Made by a program: the position numbers and the translations under genes
The notes under the pieces: model-generated
Databases searched by the model: none
Told to the model about the DNA's origin: nothing
Seen by the model: only the letters and a program-made list of their open reading frames with translations
DNA from: Thermoanaerobaculia bacterium
Lineage (GTDB): Bacteria > Acidobacteriota > Thermoanaerobaculia > Multivoradales > JAIOJS01
Reading direction: 5' to 3'
NCBI GenBank assembly: GCA_030429235.1
Contig: JAUIDB010000001.1
Span: 305,638 to 369,637, forward strand
Length of the DNA stretch: 64,000 nt
Shown: piece after piece, positions 35,706 to 43,288 of the stretch
How positions within the stretch are numbered: the first letter of the stretch is position 1
Layout of the letters: each line of letters starts with the position of its first letter

Positions 35706-36376
35706 CAGAGCAGACCCCCCGGCAGTTGGGAGGCCGAGAACTCGTAGTGGAGGACCCGACGGCGTGCCGGCGTCTCGGAGCGCGACGAAGCGTGCAGAAG
35801 CAGGGGGCTCATCAGCATCGCGTCGCCCGCACGGAGTTCGCAGACCAGCGGCTCGGCCGCTGCTAGACCTTCGACCTGATCGTCGGTGAGCCGACCGAAA
35901 CGATGGGAGCCCGGGACAACCCGGAGTGCACCATTGGTCGACGGAGTATCGTCGAGGTGGACGCGGATTGCCACGATCGACGCGAGGACCTCAGAGGGTG
36001 GCTGGACGTGGTGCTGTCCACCCTTCACGGACCAGGGGCCGAAGCCAGGTACCTCTCGCCTGTCTCGTACCGTGATGGTGAGATCCTGATGCCACGGTAC
36101 GAACCAGTTCGCACGAGCAGTTTTGTCGAAGACTGTCAGCTTGACAGGTCGGGAACCCAGGCCGAGGACCCCTTCGGCGGGACTGGCGAGAGTCTTTTCA
36201 GCGGCCAGGGATCTCAGCCACGGCGACTGCTGAAGGGCATTGCGACTGCCGCCTCGAGTGTTTGCACCATCGAGCAACCGGTCGCACTCCTCGCGAGCTC
36301 GCTCGAGCGTCGCTTCCGACAAGACCCCAGGCAGGAGGGCGACGCCCATCTCGTCAAAAGAGTCGAGGCTCAACAT
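35696..36376 (-). CDS. Phytanoyl-CoA dioxygenase-family protein
   Basis: A 226-residue Fe(II)/2-oxoglutarate oxygenase. The iron ligands fit FVPWHQDLTI (H-x-D) and the distal His in VVPGSHRFG with SPLLLHASSRSETPARRRVLHYEF. The opening MGVALLPGVLSEATLERARE is standard for PhyH. Substrate unknown. It lies within the degraded left end of the cassette array. Confidence 0.9.
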   Translation of the reverse strand: MLSLDSFDEMGVALLPGVLSEATLERAREECDRLLDGANTRGGSRNALQQSPWLRSLAAEKTLASPAEGVLGLGSRPVKLTVFDKTARANWFVPWHQDLTITVRDRREVPGFGPWSVKGGQHHVQPPSEVLASIVAIRVHLDDTPSTNGALRVVPGSHRFGRLTDDQVEGLAAAEPLVCELRAGDAMLMSPLLLHASSRSETPARRRVLHYEFSASQLPGGLLWWS

Positions 36377-36440
36377 GCCAAGGAGTACGGAGACGCCGAC
36401 CGGGCCGTCCAGTAGACAGGGTCGACCCGTTCAGATGCAG

Positions 36441-36567
36441 GACACGCTGGAGCGACCCGGCAACCCTGGCGACGATCGGCGGCGTTGATGGTGACGTCGA
36501 GCCCAGGGGGCGACAGTGAGTGTGCGGCAAGCTCCTGTGCGGTCCGGTTCATCGGTTCGTCAGCTGA
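36441..36567 (-). repeat. Degenerate attC site
   Basis: The right arm AGTGAGTGTGCGGCAAGC with GGTCCGGTTCATCGGTTCGTCAGC and a left arm with CCTGGCGACGATCG align with the array's attC family. The end 7-mers are mutated, so recombination is probably lost. Confidence 0.55.
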
Positions 36568-36593
36568 TTCGCTGGGCTGTCCAGAGGGGACAC

Positions 36594-36998
36594 CTAGAGT
36601 CGAGAATAGTCGGCTGGTGAACTCTCGTAGTGGCGCTCGAACGCCTCGACGAGGACGGCATCTGATGGGACGAGGCGAGAGTAGCCCTCGTCGAGGCGGT
36701 TCTCGAGCTCGTCCGGGATGTCGGAATCTGCGAGCGCGGCCAGTTCCACCTGCGCACCTTCGACCAGGGAAGCGACCGCGGTCAGGTCGTAGAACCGGTA
36801 GCCGCTGCAAGCCTGCGCGACCTCCCTCGGGCTGAGTGCCTCGAGGGCGTGGAGGACCCCACCGTTCATGATGAGGCCGTGGGCGAGGAGAAGACCGGCC
36901 AAAGCGTGATCGCCCGGACCAGGGTTGGGTCCACCGTGGTCGAGGGCAGCGCGGTTCCAGATGCGATCGGCTACAGAGAGGCTCGGCATGTCAGTCAT
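36594..36998 (-). CDS. DMP19/DUF4375-like hypothetical protein
   Basis: A 134-residue protein from the ATG at 36998. GDHALAGLLLAHGLIMNGGVLHALE resembles the NGG-containing core of the small DMP19/DUF4375-like family, which has no assigned function. Its neighbours are two eroded attC sites, so it is most likely a fixed gene cassette. Confidence 0.7.
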   Translation of the reverse strand: MTDMPSLSVADRIWNRAALDHGGPNPGPGDHALAGLLLAHGLIMNGGVLHALEALSPREVAQACSGYRFYDLTAVASLVEGAQVELAALADSDIPDELENRLDEGYSRLVPSDAVLVEAFERHYESSPADYSRL

Positions 36999-37016
36999 GA
37001 GTTCGTTGGATCTGCA

Positions 37017-37142
37017 GCCTAACGGATCGAACCCGCCGGACCAACTGGCGAGGCAACATCGGCGGTCGGACCTGCGATCAGCAGGGCACAACGGAGTGAG
37101 TCTAGGGCGGGCTCACTCCGGGTCTCGTCGAGTCGTTGGCTG
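37017..37142 (-). repeat. Degenerate attC site
   Basis: The left arm is well kept (GCCTAACGG, CCAACTGGCGAGGC). The right arm is diverged (GTGAGTCTAGGGCGGGC, then GTTGGCT as the end 7-mer). Eroded member of the array. Confidence 0.6.
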
Positions 37143-37160
37143 CGCGGCGGCAAAACGGCG

Positions 37161-37640
37161 CTACAGCTCGCTCGGCGATTCGAGAGGAGCAGCGGACCAG
37201 GTAGCGAGGATGTCCGTGGTGACCGGTTGCCCCCAGCCTTCTCGACCTGGATCGTGACCACCCAAAGCCTGGAGATTGACGTCTCGAGCCAAGTCGAGAC
37301 CCGAGAGGCGAATCGCTTCGCCAAGAAACCTCTCGACTTGGGCAGGCCGCCAAGCAGCGTACATCTGGCTGGCCGCAATCTCGTGGACCGATTGCACGAG
37401 AGCTTGGAGGCCAGTGATTGCCTCGAGATCGCTGGGGAGTGGGTCGCCGAGACCACTCACTTCGAGCTTGGCGCCCCGCCTTTCCCACGCCGGAAGGTCT
37501 TCTGTGGTCGCAACCTCTTCGATGGAGTCGCAGAACTCGAAGATCCGCGGATCGCTGACCAGGTGCTCTCGGCAGAACTTCCTCAGGCACTGTGCGCCGA
37601 TCCACGAAGCCGCTCGAATCGATAGTTGGCCTGGTTTCAC
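37161..37640 (-). CDS. Cassette protein of unknown function
   Basis: A 159-residue soluble, mostly helical protein (HEIAASQMYAAW segment, C-terminal Asp/Gly-rich part). No domain recognised. Between attC sites at 37017 and 37660. Confidence 0.7.
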   Translation of the reverse strand: MKPGQLSIRAASWIGAQCLRKFCREHLVSDPRIFEFCDSIEEVATTEDLPAWERRGAKLEVSGLGDPLPSDLEAITGLQALVQSVHEIAASQMYAAWRPAQVERFLGEAIRLSGLDLARDVNLQALGGHDPGREGWGQPVTTDILATWSAAPLESPSEL

Positions 37641-37659
37641 AACACTCCCTCACGGACCC

Positions 37660-37776
37660 ACCCGACGGCGCCAACTGGTCTCACTGGCGAGGTAGTTTCG
37701 ACGGGGGCGTTGCCCCAGTAGTGGATAGTGAGATTGCGGCAAGCACCTGTGGGGTCCAGTTCAGCGGTTGTTTCGG
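37660..37776 (-). repeat. attC site, partly degenerate
   Basis: The right arm GTGAGATTGCGGCAAGCACC-TGTGGGGTCC-AGTTCAGCGG is near consensus. The ends are altered (ACCCGAC on the left, GTTTCGG on the right), so the simple sites no longer pair fully. Confidence 0.7.
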
Positions 37777-37870
37777 CGGCCAGCACGGGGCCCTCGTGAT
37801 TGGGTCCTGTCCATCCGTTGGATGTGCAGGCTGTGGCCCCGCCAGCGCGCGGCGACGTCCTTCAGCACGT

Positions 37871-39586
37871 CTACGGTTCCAGATCGCGCAGTGGTTCCAC
37901 TAGCTCGACAAAGATAACGATGTCGGTGTCTATTTCGCGAGATCGGCCCACGGTGCCCGTCCTCTCTTGGCGAGACGGCTCGTCTCCAGGAAGGAGAGAG
38001 ACCAGGTAGCTTCCTCCTTGGGAGCGCCTGAAAGAGCCACCGGCTAGGTTACGAGGGTCCTCGGGATCGATCTTGAACTCCTGGAGGGGTGGGTTCGGCG
38101 CCAACGAGGCAACATCGCCAAAGTAGCGGTAGCTGCCGGCGCCAGCGAGCATCGACACTGCCCGATACTCTTCAGCCAGGGCTTCGGCAAGGAAACTTCC
38201 CATACGCCCAGGTCGACGCTCGATGTGACTAGTATGGCCAAGGGCGAGGACCCGACGACCAGAGAAAGCAACGTCAGCCAACCACCGGAGATTCTCCGCG
38301 AGGTGTACATCTCGGTTGGTCTCCAGCAGTGTTCTCCAGTGAACCGCCTGTGCCGCCAGTCGAACTGTCTGGCGAGCCCACTCCACCTCGGTTCCAACGA
38401 GTTCTCCAGCCTGGAGTTCCAGCACCTCGCCCATGAGCCTTTCGGCTTCGGACATCGCACTGAGGCTTTGGTCCAGCGTCGAGTCGGCGACGACTCGAAG
38501 GACTTCACGACCTAGATCCTTCTCGAAGTAGGAATCGTGTCGGTAGTCCATCCGCTGAAGCTTCGGCATCATCAGCGGCCGCACCTTGATCTCATCTAGG
38601 GGAAGTCGTTCTGAAGTGCCACTCTCACCCAAGACGAGCACAGGCCTGTCGAACCAAACGCTGCCGTTGCCACGGTGATAGAGAGCAACCTCGAGAGTGC
38701 CGCCGCCGGACAGGGCATCGATCTCCAACTGGTGTGCGGCCCAACCGGAGCCCACGTCACGGCTCTCGAGATTGAGAACCTGCTGGCGCTTGCCGTTCCA
38801 TGACACCACCACTCCCGCCGAGCCGTACTCGAGACCCTCAGCTCGGACACGCACCTCCAGCAGGATATCGCGTGGCTCCGATGGCTCGGGAATAGGTGTC
38901 GAAATCGCTCCCGTCCACCCCCAGACGTTCGGGAAGAGCCCAAACGCCCCTGGCCTCAGTGCTTCGTTGGCTAGGATCGAGAGTTCCTTGCCCGTGCTAG
39001 CCGACACTCGACTAGCAAACCGAATCGCGGCCTCGAGCGCGAGTTCCGGCTGCTTGGAGTCGAAACCTGCGATGTGGATCGGATCTTCCGCGGTCTGGTT
39101 GTAGTTTCGCATCCACTCGAGAAGCGTGACCAGAGCCTGATCGTAATACGACTTCGAACCGTACCAGCCCTCAGTGAGCAGGGACCCCAGATCACTTCGT
39201 CCTCCTTGCACGTACTCATCGAGCTTCGCGGCGTAGACCTGGTCGATCTCCAGCGCTAAGACTCCAAAACCCAGCTTCGTCACGAAGTACTGGAAGATCC
39301 GGTGAGTCAGCGCATGCAGAGTGTGCGTACCGTGCACGCTCTCGCCAAGAGCAACCACTCTGGCATCGCCGATCCAGCTGGCAAGCGCCGCGAGGTCCGT
39401 CGACTCTCCGGCCGGAGCCTCCGGACTTGGCTCAGTTGCCAGAAGTCGGACCTGCTCTCCCGCCCCATCTGCATCAACGACGGTCGCCCCTTCGAGACCA
39501 GAGGCGTACGTGAGTGCAGACTGAGCGAGGGCGCTCACCACGAGGACAGTCACTAGCTGGATCTTCGACACTCGGCACCTCTCCAT
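37871..39586 (-). CDS. Secreted erythromycin-esterase-family protein
   Basis: A 571-residue protein with a signal peptide (about 1-29) and an erythromycin esterase-like domain. Seen: ARVVALGESVHGTHTLHALTHRIFQ (catalytic His/Glu region, about 74-98), FGVLALEIDQVYAAKLDEYV, and a late VLALGHTSHIERRPG motif. A beta-rich insertion of about 110 residues lies in the middle. Family members hydrolyse macrolide lactones or act on unknown esters; resistance is not demonstrated here. It is large for a cassette and is preceded by attC debris. Confidence 0.85.
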   Translation of the reverse strand: MERCRVSKIQLVTVLVVSALAQSALTYASGLEGATVVDADGAGEQVRLLATEPSPEAPAGESTDLAALASWIGDARVVALGESVHGTHTLHALTHRIFQYFVTKLGFGVLALEIDQVYAAKLDEYVQGGRSDLGSLLTEGWYGSKSYYDQALVTLLEWMRNYNQTAEDPIHIAGFDSKQPELALEAAIRFASRVSASTGKELSILANEALRPGAFGLFPNVWGWTGAISTPIPEPSEPRDILLEVRVRAEGLEYGSAGVVVSWNGKRQQVLNLESRDVGSGWAAHQLEIDALSGGGTLEVALYHRGNGSVWFDRPVLVLGESGTSERLPLDEIKVRPLMMPKLQRMDYRHDSYFEKDLGREVLRVVADSTLDQSLSAMSEAERLMGEVLELQAGELVGTEVEWARQTVRLAAQAVHWRTLLETNRDVHLAENLRWLADVAFSGRRVLALGHTSHIERRPGRMGSFLAEALAEEYRAVSMLAGAGSYRYFGDVASLAPNPPLQEFKIDPEDPRNLAGGSFRRSQGGSYLVSLLPGDEPSRQERTGTVGRSREIDTDIVIFVELVEPLRDLEP

Positions 39587-39887
39587 GAGTCAGCAATGGC
39601 CAATACACGTTCCACTACACAGTACGCTCCCGCCCCTGTTGGACTGGCACGCCAGGCACCTACCCATGGAGTTTGGTCGTACTCGTCGTGGTTGCCGATC
39701 AGAACCAGATGAGATCGTCACCCTTGAACCGCCCGATGAATCTATCGGGACGATGTGAGTTTGTGGGAGCACTTGTTGGGTCCGGTTCAGCGCCTGGTCA
39801 AGGTGGCCGCTCTATACCAGTCGAAGCATATTTGTACCGGTTCAGCGGTTGGTTGGGTGGCGTGGCAAGACCGACCCAAGGACCGCT
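39587..39887. other. Gene-free stretch with attC debris
   Basis: No credible gene. Holds an attC right arm at about 39755-39810 and a second short right end at about 39836-39862, so two sites appear to have been fused or deleted into one another. Confidence 0.6.
39755..39862 (-). repeat. Rearranged attC remnants (two right arms)
   Basis: GTGAGTTTGTGGGAGCAC-TTGTTGGGTCCGGTTCAGCG at 39755 lacks its R end. A second CCGGTTCAGCGGTTGGTTGGGT at about 39838-39859 supplies a GTTGGGT end that is the reverse complement of ACCCAAC at 40382, the other end of the adjacent two-gene cassette. Confidence 0.6.
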
Positions 39888-40115
39888 CTAGCCGACACCG
39901 AGGAGCACTTGTTCCGCCGCCTTGGGAAGGGTGACTGGAACGAAGTACGACGCCGGGAAGAGATAGTCATCGCCAGACTCATCGACAACCCGCAGCAACC
40001 CTTGCTGGCTCGCCTCTACATCGTCTACGGCCTGATAGACCTTTCGCGGCTCGAGTGACGCTGAATAGCCAGTGTTCTCAACACAGAGCACAAACGTGGC
40101 GGCTGATTCACTCAT
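39888..40115 (-). CDS. Second protein of a two-gene TA-like cassette
   Basis: A 75-residue protein (MSESAATFVLCVENTGYS start) with acidic residues and the segment ESGDDYLFPASYFVPV. Its ATG overlaps the stop of the upstream gene by 4 bp. I recall similar gene pairs in cyanobacteria, but have no assigned function. Small size, tight overlap and cassette location suggest a toxin-antitoxin-like pair. Confidence 0.75.
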   Translation of the reverse strand: MSESAATFVLCVENTGYSASLEPRKVYQAVDDVEASQQGLLRVVDESGDDYLFPASYFVPVTLPKAAEQVLLGVG

Positions 40116-40360
40116 GGTAGACCCAGTATACGCTTGATCTTGGCCTCCTTGGGACCCAGGCCATGGGCTTCGTACCAGTGAATCTCTGCGAGAACCACAG
40201 TGCCGTTGGGTAGCCGAACGGAACCCAACCCCTTCAGCTTGCGCCATCGCCCGTCACCATATGCCTTCACGAGGCGCCGAAGCTCTCGGATCGAGCGGCC
40301 CGTGGCGATAACTTCTACGTGCTCGATCTCACCGACGATCTCCAAGGGCATTGTTGACAA
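40112..40360 (-). CDS. First protein of a two-gene TA-like cassette
   Basis: An 82-residue basic protein with VEVIATGRSIRELRRLVKAYG and KLKGLGSVRLPNGTVV, then EIHWYEAHGLGPKEAKIKR. The basic character beside an acidic partner fits a toxin or nucleic-acid binder, but this is inference. Coupled to the gene at 39888 by an ATGA overlap. Confidence 0.75.
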   Translation of the reverse strand: MSTMPLEIVGEIEHVEVIATGRSIRELRRLVKAYGDGRWRKLKGLGSVRLPNGTVVLAEIHWYEAHGLGPKEAKIKRILGLP

Positions 40361-40381
40361 GCCTATGCCGACGGATCAGCC

Positions 40382-40510
40382 ACCCAACGGACGGAGCTAA
40401 CCGGCCCAACTGGCGAAGCAACTTCGGCAGACGGTAGGTCGATGGGCCAGGCGGGATGAGGTGAGTTTGTGGCAGGCACCTGTTGGGTCCGGTTCAGCGA
40501 TTGGTTGGGC
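40382..40510 (-). repeat. attC site
   Basis: Full-length site; ends ACCCAAC and GTTGGGC. Inner stem CCCAAC/GTTGGG with flanking TAACCGG/CCGGTT. Confidence 0.9.
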
Positions 40511-40532
40511 GTTTCGTCGGGATAGCTTGGAG

Positions 40533-41078
40533 CTACTCGACACCAGATGCTACCAAGTAGCAGGTTCCACCTTCCTTTGGGCAGGCCAGCGTCGCACGGC
40601 CTCCCCCGTATGAAGTCTCGTAGAAGGGCTCTTTGGACCAGGTTGAGATGTTGCCAGCTGGATTCCACCACGCCAGATCACGATCACATTCGGGCCAGAC
40701 TGGGGTTGCGTCTGAAACGAAGCCCGCAGACTCGATCGCCGAACGGAGAGTTTCCTGGTCGGCGGTAAAGGTCAGACACAAGAGGAACCAATCGGTCGAA
40801 CTAGCGCTGAAGCTTCGGACCTCCGTTACGGTCTCCGGTGCTTCAAAACCAAACACTGACTCGAACACTCGCCGGTTCGTGGACTCGGAGCCGTTCATCG
40901 CTAGAACCCACATGGCGATCCATGCGACGCTCGCCAGTGCAGCCAAACACCCGCAACCCGCGGTCACGCCGGCACGGGCCTTCTTGCCCTTGCGCCAATA
41001 GGCGATACCTGTCACCACCGCGATCGCGCCCAGCAGGGCAACCAACCCGCAACAACCGAATTGAAAGCTGACACCCAC
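40533..41078 (-). CDS. Two-helix membrane protein, gene cassette
   Basis: A 181-residue protein with two N-terminal membrane helices (about 8-26 and 38-62) and a soluble C-terminal domain of about 115 residues with scattered Cys. Function unknown. Flanked by attC sites whose facing ends match (GTTGGGC and GCCCAAC). Confidence 0.78.
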   Translation of the reverse strand: MGVSFQFGCCGLVALLGAIAVVTGIAYWRKGKKARAGVTAGCGCLAALASVAWIAMWVLAMNGSESTNRRVFESVFGFEAPETVTEVRSFSASSTDWFLLCLTFTADQETLRSAIESAGFVSDATPVWPECDRDLAWWNPAGNISTWSKEPFYETSYGGGRATLACPKEGGTCYLVASGVE

Positions 41079-41120
41079 CGTACTTCAACGCTTCCAAAGT
41101 GGGGCTGCGGCTACCGAGAC

Positions 41121-41240
41121 GCCCAACGGATGGAAGCTAACCGGCCCGATCGGCCACACCGATCGCCGAAGCCCGAAACGTTGAGCCAAAGGGCGGAATC
41201 GTGAGTTGGTGCCAGCATCCTATCGGGTCCGGTTCAGTGA
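41121..41240 (-). repeat. attC site interrupted by an insertion sequence
   Basis: Complete up to GGTTCAGTGA at 41240 (left end GCCCAAC, inner stem CCCGAT/ATCGGG). The expected TTGGTT(A/G)GGC end is replaced by the upstream region of the transposase gene. Confidence 0.85.
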
Positions 41241-42400
41241 TGAGATGGACTCCCCCCGGCGCTTCTCGCGGAAGCATCGGCATCTGAAGTGCCACAAACG
41301 CTAAGCATCGTTTAAGACCAGGAGGAGTCATGAGCAAGCCTACCAGCATCGCCGTGGATCTCGCCAAGAACGTGTTCGAGATCGCCGCCACCGACGACGG
41401 GGATCGAGTTCTCTTCCGGCGCCGATACTCTCGCTCCCGATTCCGCGAGTTCCTCGCGAAGCAGCCGCCGGCGGACGTCGTGATGGAGGCCTGCGGTTCC
41501 TCGCACTACTGGGCCCGTACCGCGGCCCGCTTCGGTCATCGACCGGTGCTGCTGCCTCCCGCCTACGTCAAACCGTTCGTATTGAGGAACAAGACCGACC
41601 GGACCGATGCGACCGGCCTTCTCCCGGCGCGCCGGCATCCCGACATCAAGCGGGTCCCGACCAAGACCGAGCATCAGCAGACCCTGACCTCGATCCACAA
41701 GCTACGGACCGCCTGGAGGGCGGCCCGCACCAGCCGCATCAACACCGTGCGGGGCCTTCTCCGCGAGTTTGGGGTCTTCATCCCGCAGGGTGCGAAGCAC
41801 GTCAAGCCGACGATCGGGTCTCTTCTGCAATCTGGTGACGAAGTCCCGGATGCTCTTCTGCCTCTCCTGGCGGAGGCACGGAGCGAGATCGAGGCCCTCG
41901 AGGAGAGGATCAAGAGCGCCGAGCGACAGCTTCGGGCGATCGCCCGAGAAGACGACACGGTCAAGCGCCTCATGACCATCCCCGGGGTCGGGCTACTCAC
42001 CGCCACCGCGACCGTGGCCTTCGTCGGAGACCTTTCCCGCTTCTCCTCGGGCCGGCACTTCGCCGCCTTCCTCGGTCTCACGCCAAGGGAGCGATCGAGC
42101 GGCGGCAGACGGCGGCTCGGAGGCATCTCCAAACGGGGCAATTCCTACCTCAGAACGCTTCTCGTCCACGGGGCTCGCTCCGCTCTCAACGCCGGCAAGA
42201 GAGTGGATCAGCCCGACCGACTGCGCTACTGGGCCCTCTGCCTCGAAGCGAGAAGCTGCCACAACGTCGCGACCGTCGCCCTTGCCAACAAGCTCGCCCG
42301 CATCGCCTGGGCCGTCGCCACCCGATCGACCGTCTACCAGAACCGACCCACGAGCCGATAACCACCGACCCATCAACCTCGAACCTCTTCCACCCTCCTA
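41241..42400 (+). mobile_element. IS110/IS1111-type insertion sequence in an attC site
   Basis: The left boundary is inferred from the point where the attC consensus stops. The right boundary is only approximate, since this family often lacks terminal inverted repeats and target duplications. One transposase gene. The IS1111-attC group is known to target cassette attC sites, and the position here fits that behaviour. Confidence 0.75.
41330..42361 (+). CDS. IS110-family (IS1111-like) transposase
   Basis: A 343-residue DEDD transposase. The RuvC-like N-terminal domain has Asp10 in IAVDLAKNVFE, Glu in VVMEACGSSHYW, and KTDRTDATGL. The C-terminal Transposase_20 part holds MTIPGVGLLTATA, FAAFLGLTPRERSSGG and GGISKRGNSYLRTLLVHGAR with the catalytic Ser region typical of the IS1111 subgroup. 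Full length and apparently intact. AGGAGG precedes the ATG. On the opposite strand to the cassettes. Confidence 0.95.
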   Translation: MSKPTSIAVDLAKNVFEIAATDDGDRVLFRRRYSRSRFREFLAKQPPADVVMEACGSSHYWARTAARFGHRPVLLPPAYVKPFVLRNKTDRTDATGLLPARRHPDIKRVPTKTEHQQTLTSIHKLRTAWRAARTSRINTVRGLLREFGVFIPQGAKHVKPTIGSLLQSGDEVPDALLPLLAEARSEIEALEERIKSAERQLRAIAREDDTVKRLMTIPGVGLLTATATVAFVGDLSRFSSGRHFAAFLGLTPRERSSGGRRRLGGISKRGNSYLRTLLVHGARSALNAGKRVDQPDRLRYWALCLEARSCHNVATVALANKLARIAWAVATRSTVYQNRPTSR

Positions 42401-42601
42401 GGCTGCGACGACCAACCATCGAGATGAAGACTCAACGGTCCTTCCGGCGCGGGGCGAAGCCGGTAACAAACCTGGCGGTTCACCGAAGCCGCTTCCAGCG
42501 ATTGGCTCTCCGCGTTCGGATTTCATCATGGCCCGAGCGATACAAGCTCAACTCACTGAGGACTACACGGTTCATCTTGGCCGGCTTACGTGGCAGACCC
42601 A

Positions 42602-42889
42602 TCAGCCAACCCCAGCGAGTGGTTCCACCGTCTTCCCGGGGCGATTCAGCGCCAAGTCGTAGTTCGACTGAAGATTGACCCAGAACTCGGGGGAAGTCTT
42701 GAACGCCTGCGCCAGAAGCCAAGCGGTCTCGGATGTCACACCGCGCTTGCCACGAACGAGTTCGTTGACTCTCTGGTTGGGCACACCGAGATGAGTAGCC
42801 AATGCAACCTACGTTAGGCCCATCGGTTTCGAGAACTCTTCTAGAAGAACCTCACCAGGATGAGTCGGAACTCGATTGCTCGGGAGCAT
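42602..42889 (-). pseudogene. higA: HigA-type antitoxin with internal stop
   Basis: The 96-codon frame from the ATG at 42889 encodes a HigA-like antitoxin (opening MLPSNRVPTHPGEVLLEEF, then the HTH with VPNQRVNELVRGKRGVT and WLLAQAFKTSPEFWVNLQ) but codon 27 is TAG (42809-42811). Relatives have Gln there (GLTQ-VALA), a single C-to-T change. A GTG/ATG restart after the stop would lose the N-terminus. Confidence 0.8.
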
Positions 42890-42901
42890 CTGCGCCTCCT
42901 C

Positions 42902-43140
42902 TCAGTGGTAGTCGACGATCTGTACGTCGTGAGCCTCGGCTGCAGCCCAGCGGAATACGATACTCCATTGACGATGGATTCGTATGCTGTGAAGACCCAT
43001 GCGATCTCCGCTCAACTTCTCTAGTCGGTTCCCGGGGCGAGCGCAGGTCGTTGATCTCGCCGTGTAGACGAAGAACGCACGCCAACTCGCCGAAGCGGCC
43101 CTCGCCGAGCCCGGGGCCGTCACGCTACTCTGAGGTTGAT
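42902..43140 (-). pseudogene. higB: HigB-type toxin, frameshifted
   Basis: The C-terminal half PGNRLEKLSGDRMGLHSIRI through QIVDYH is typical of HigB/RelE-like toxins. The preceding segment (LACVLRLHGEINDLRSP) is in another frame, so the gene has a frameshift near CTCGCCCCGGG, and no good N-terminus is seen. It directly precedes higA on the same strand, the usual higBA order. Confidence 0.65.
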
Positions 43141-43288
43141 TCAGGCCGAGTAGCTGCGTTACAGTCCCCGGCGGGCTCTCCTCGGTCCGGCTGGCGTCCA
43201 CCCGCATGGCGGACGCTTCGATCCAAAGGTCAATTGTCGTGTAGCGGTGCGTAACGCGTGTGATCGCTTCTCGGCGGAGAAACGTGTC

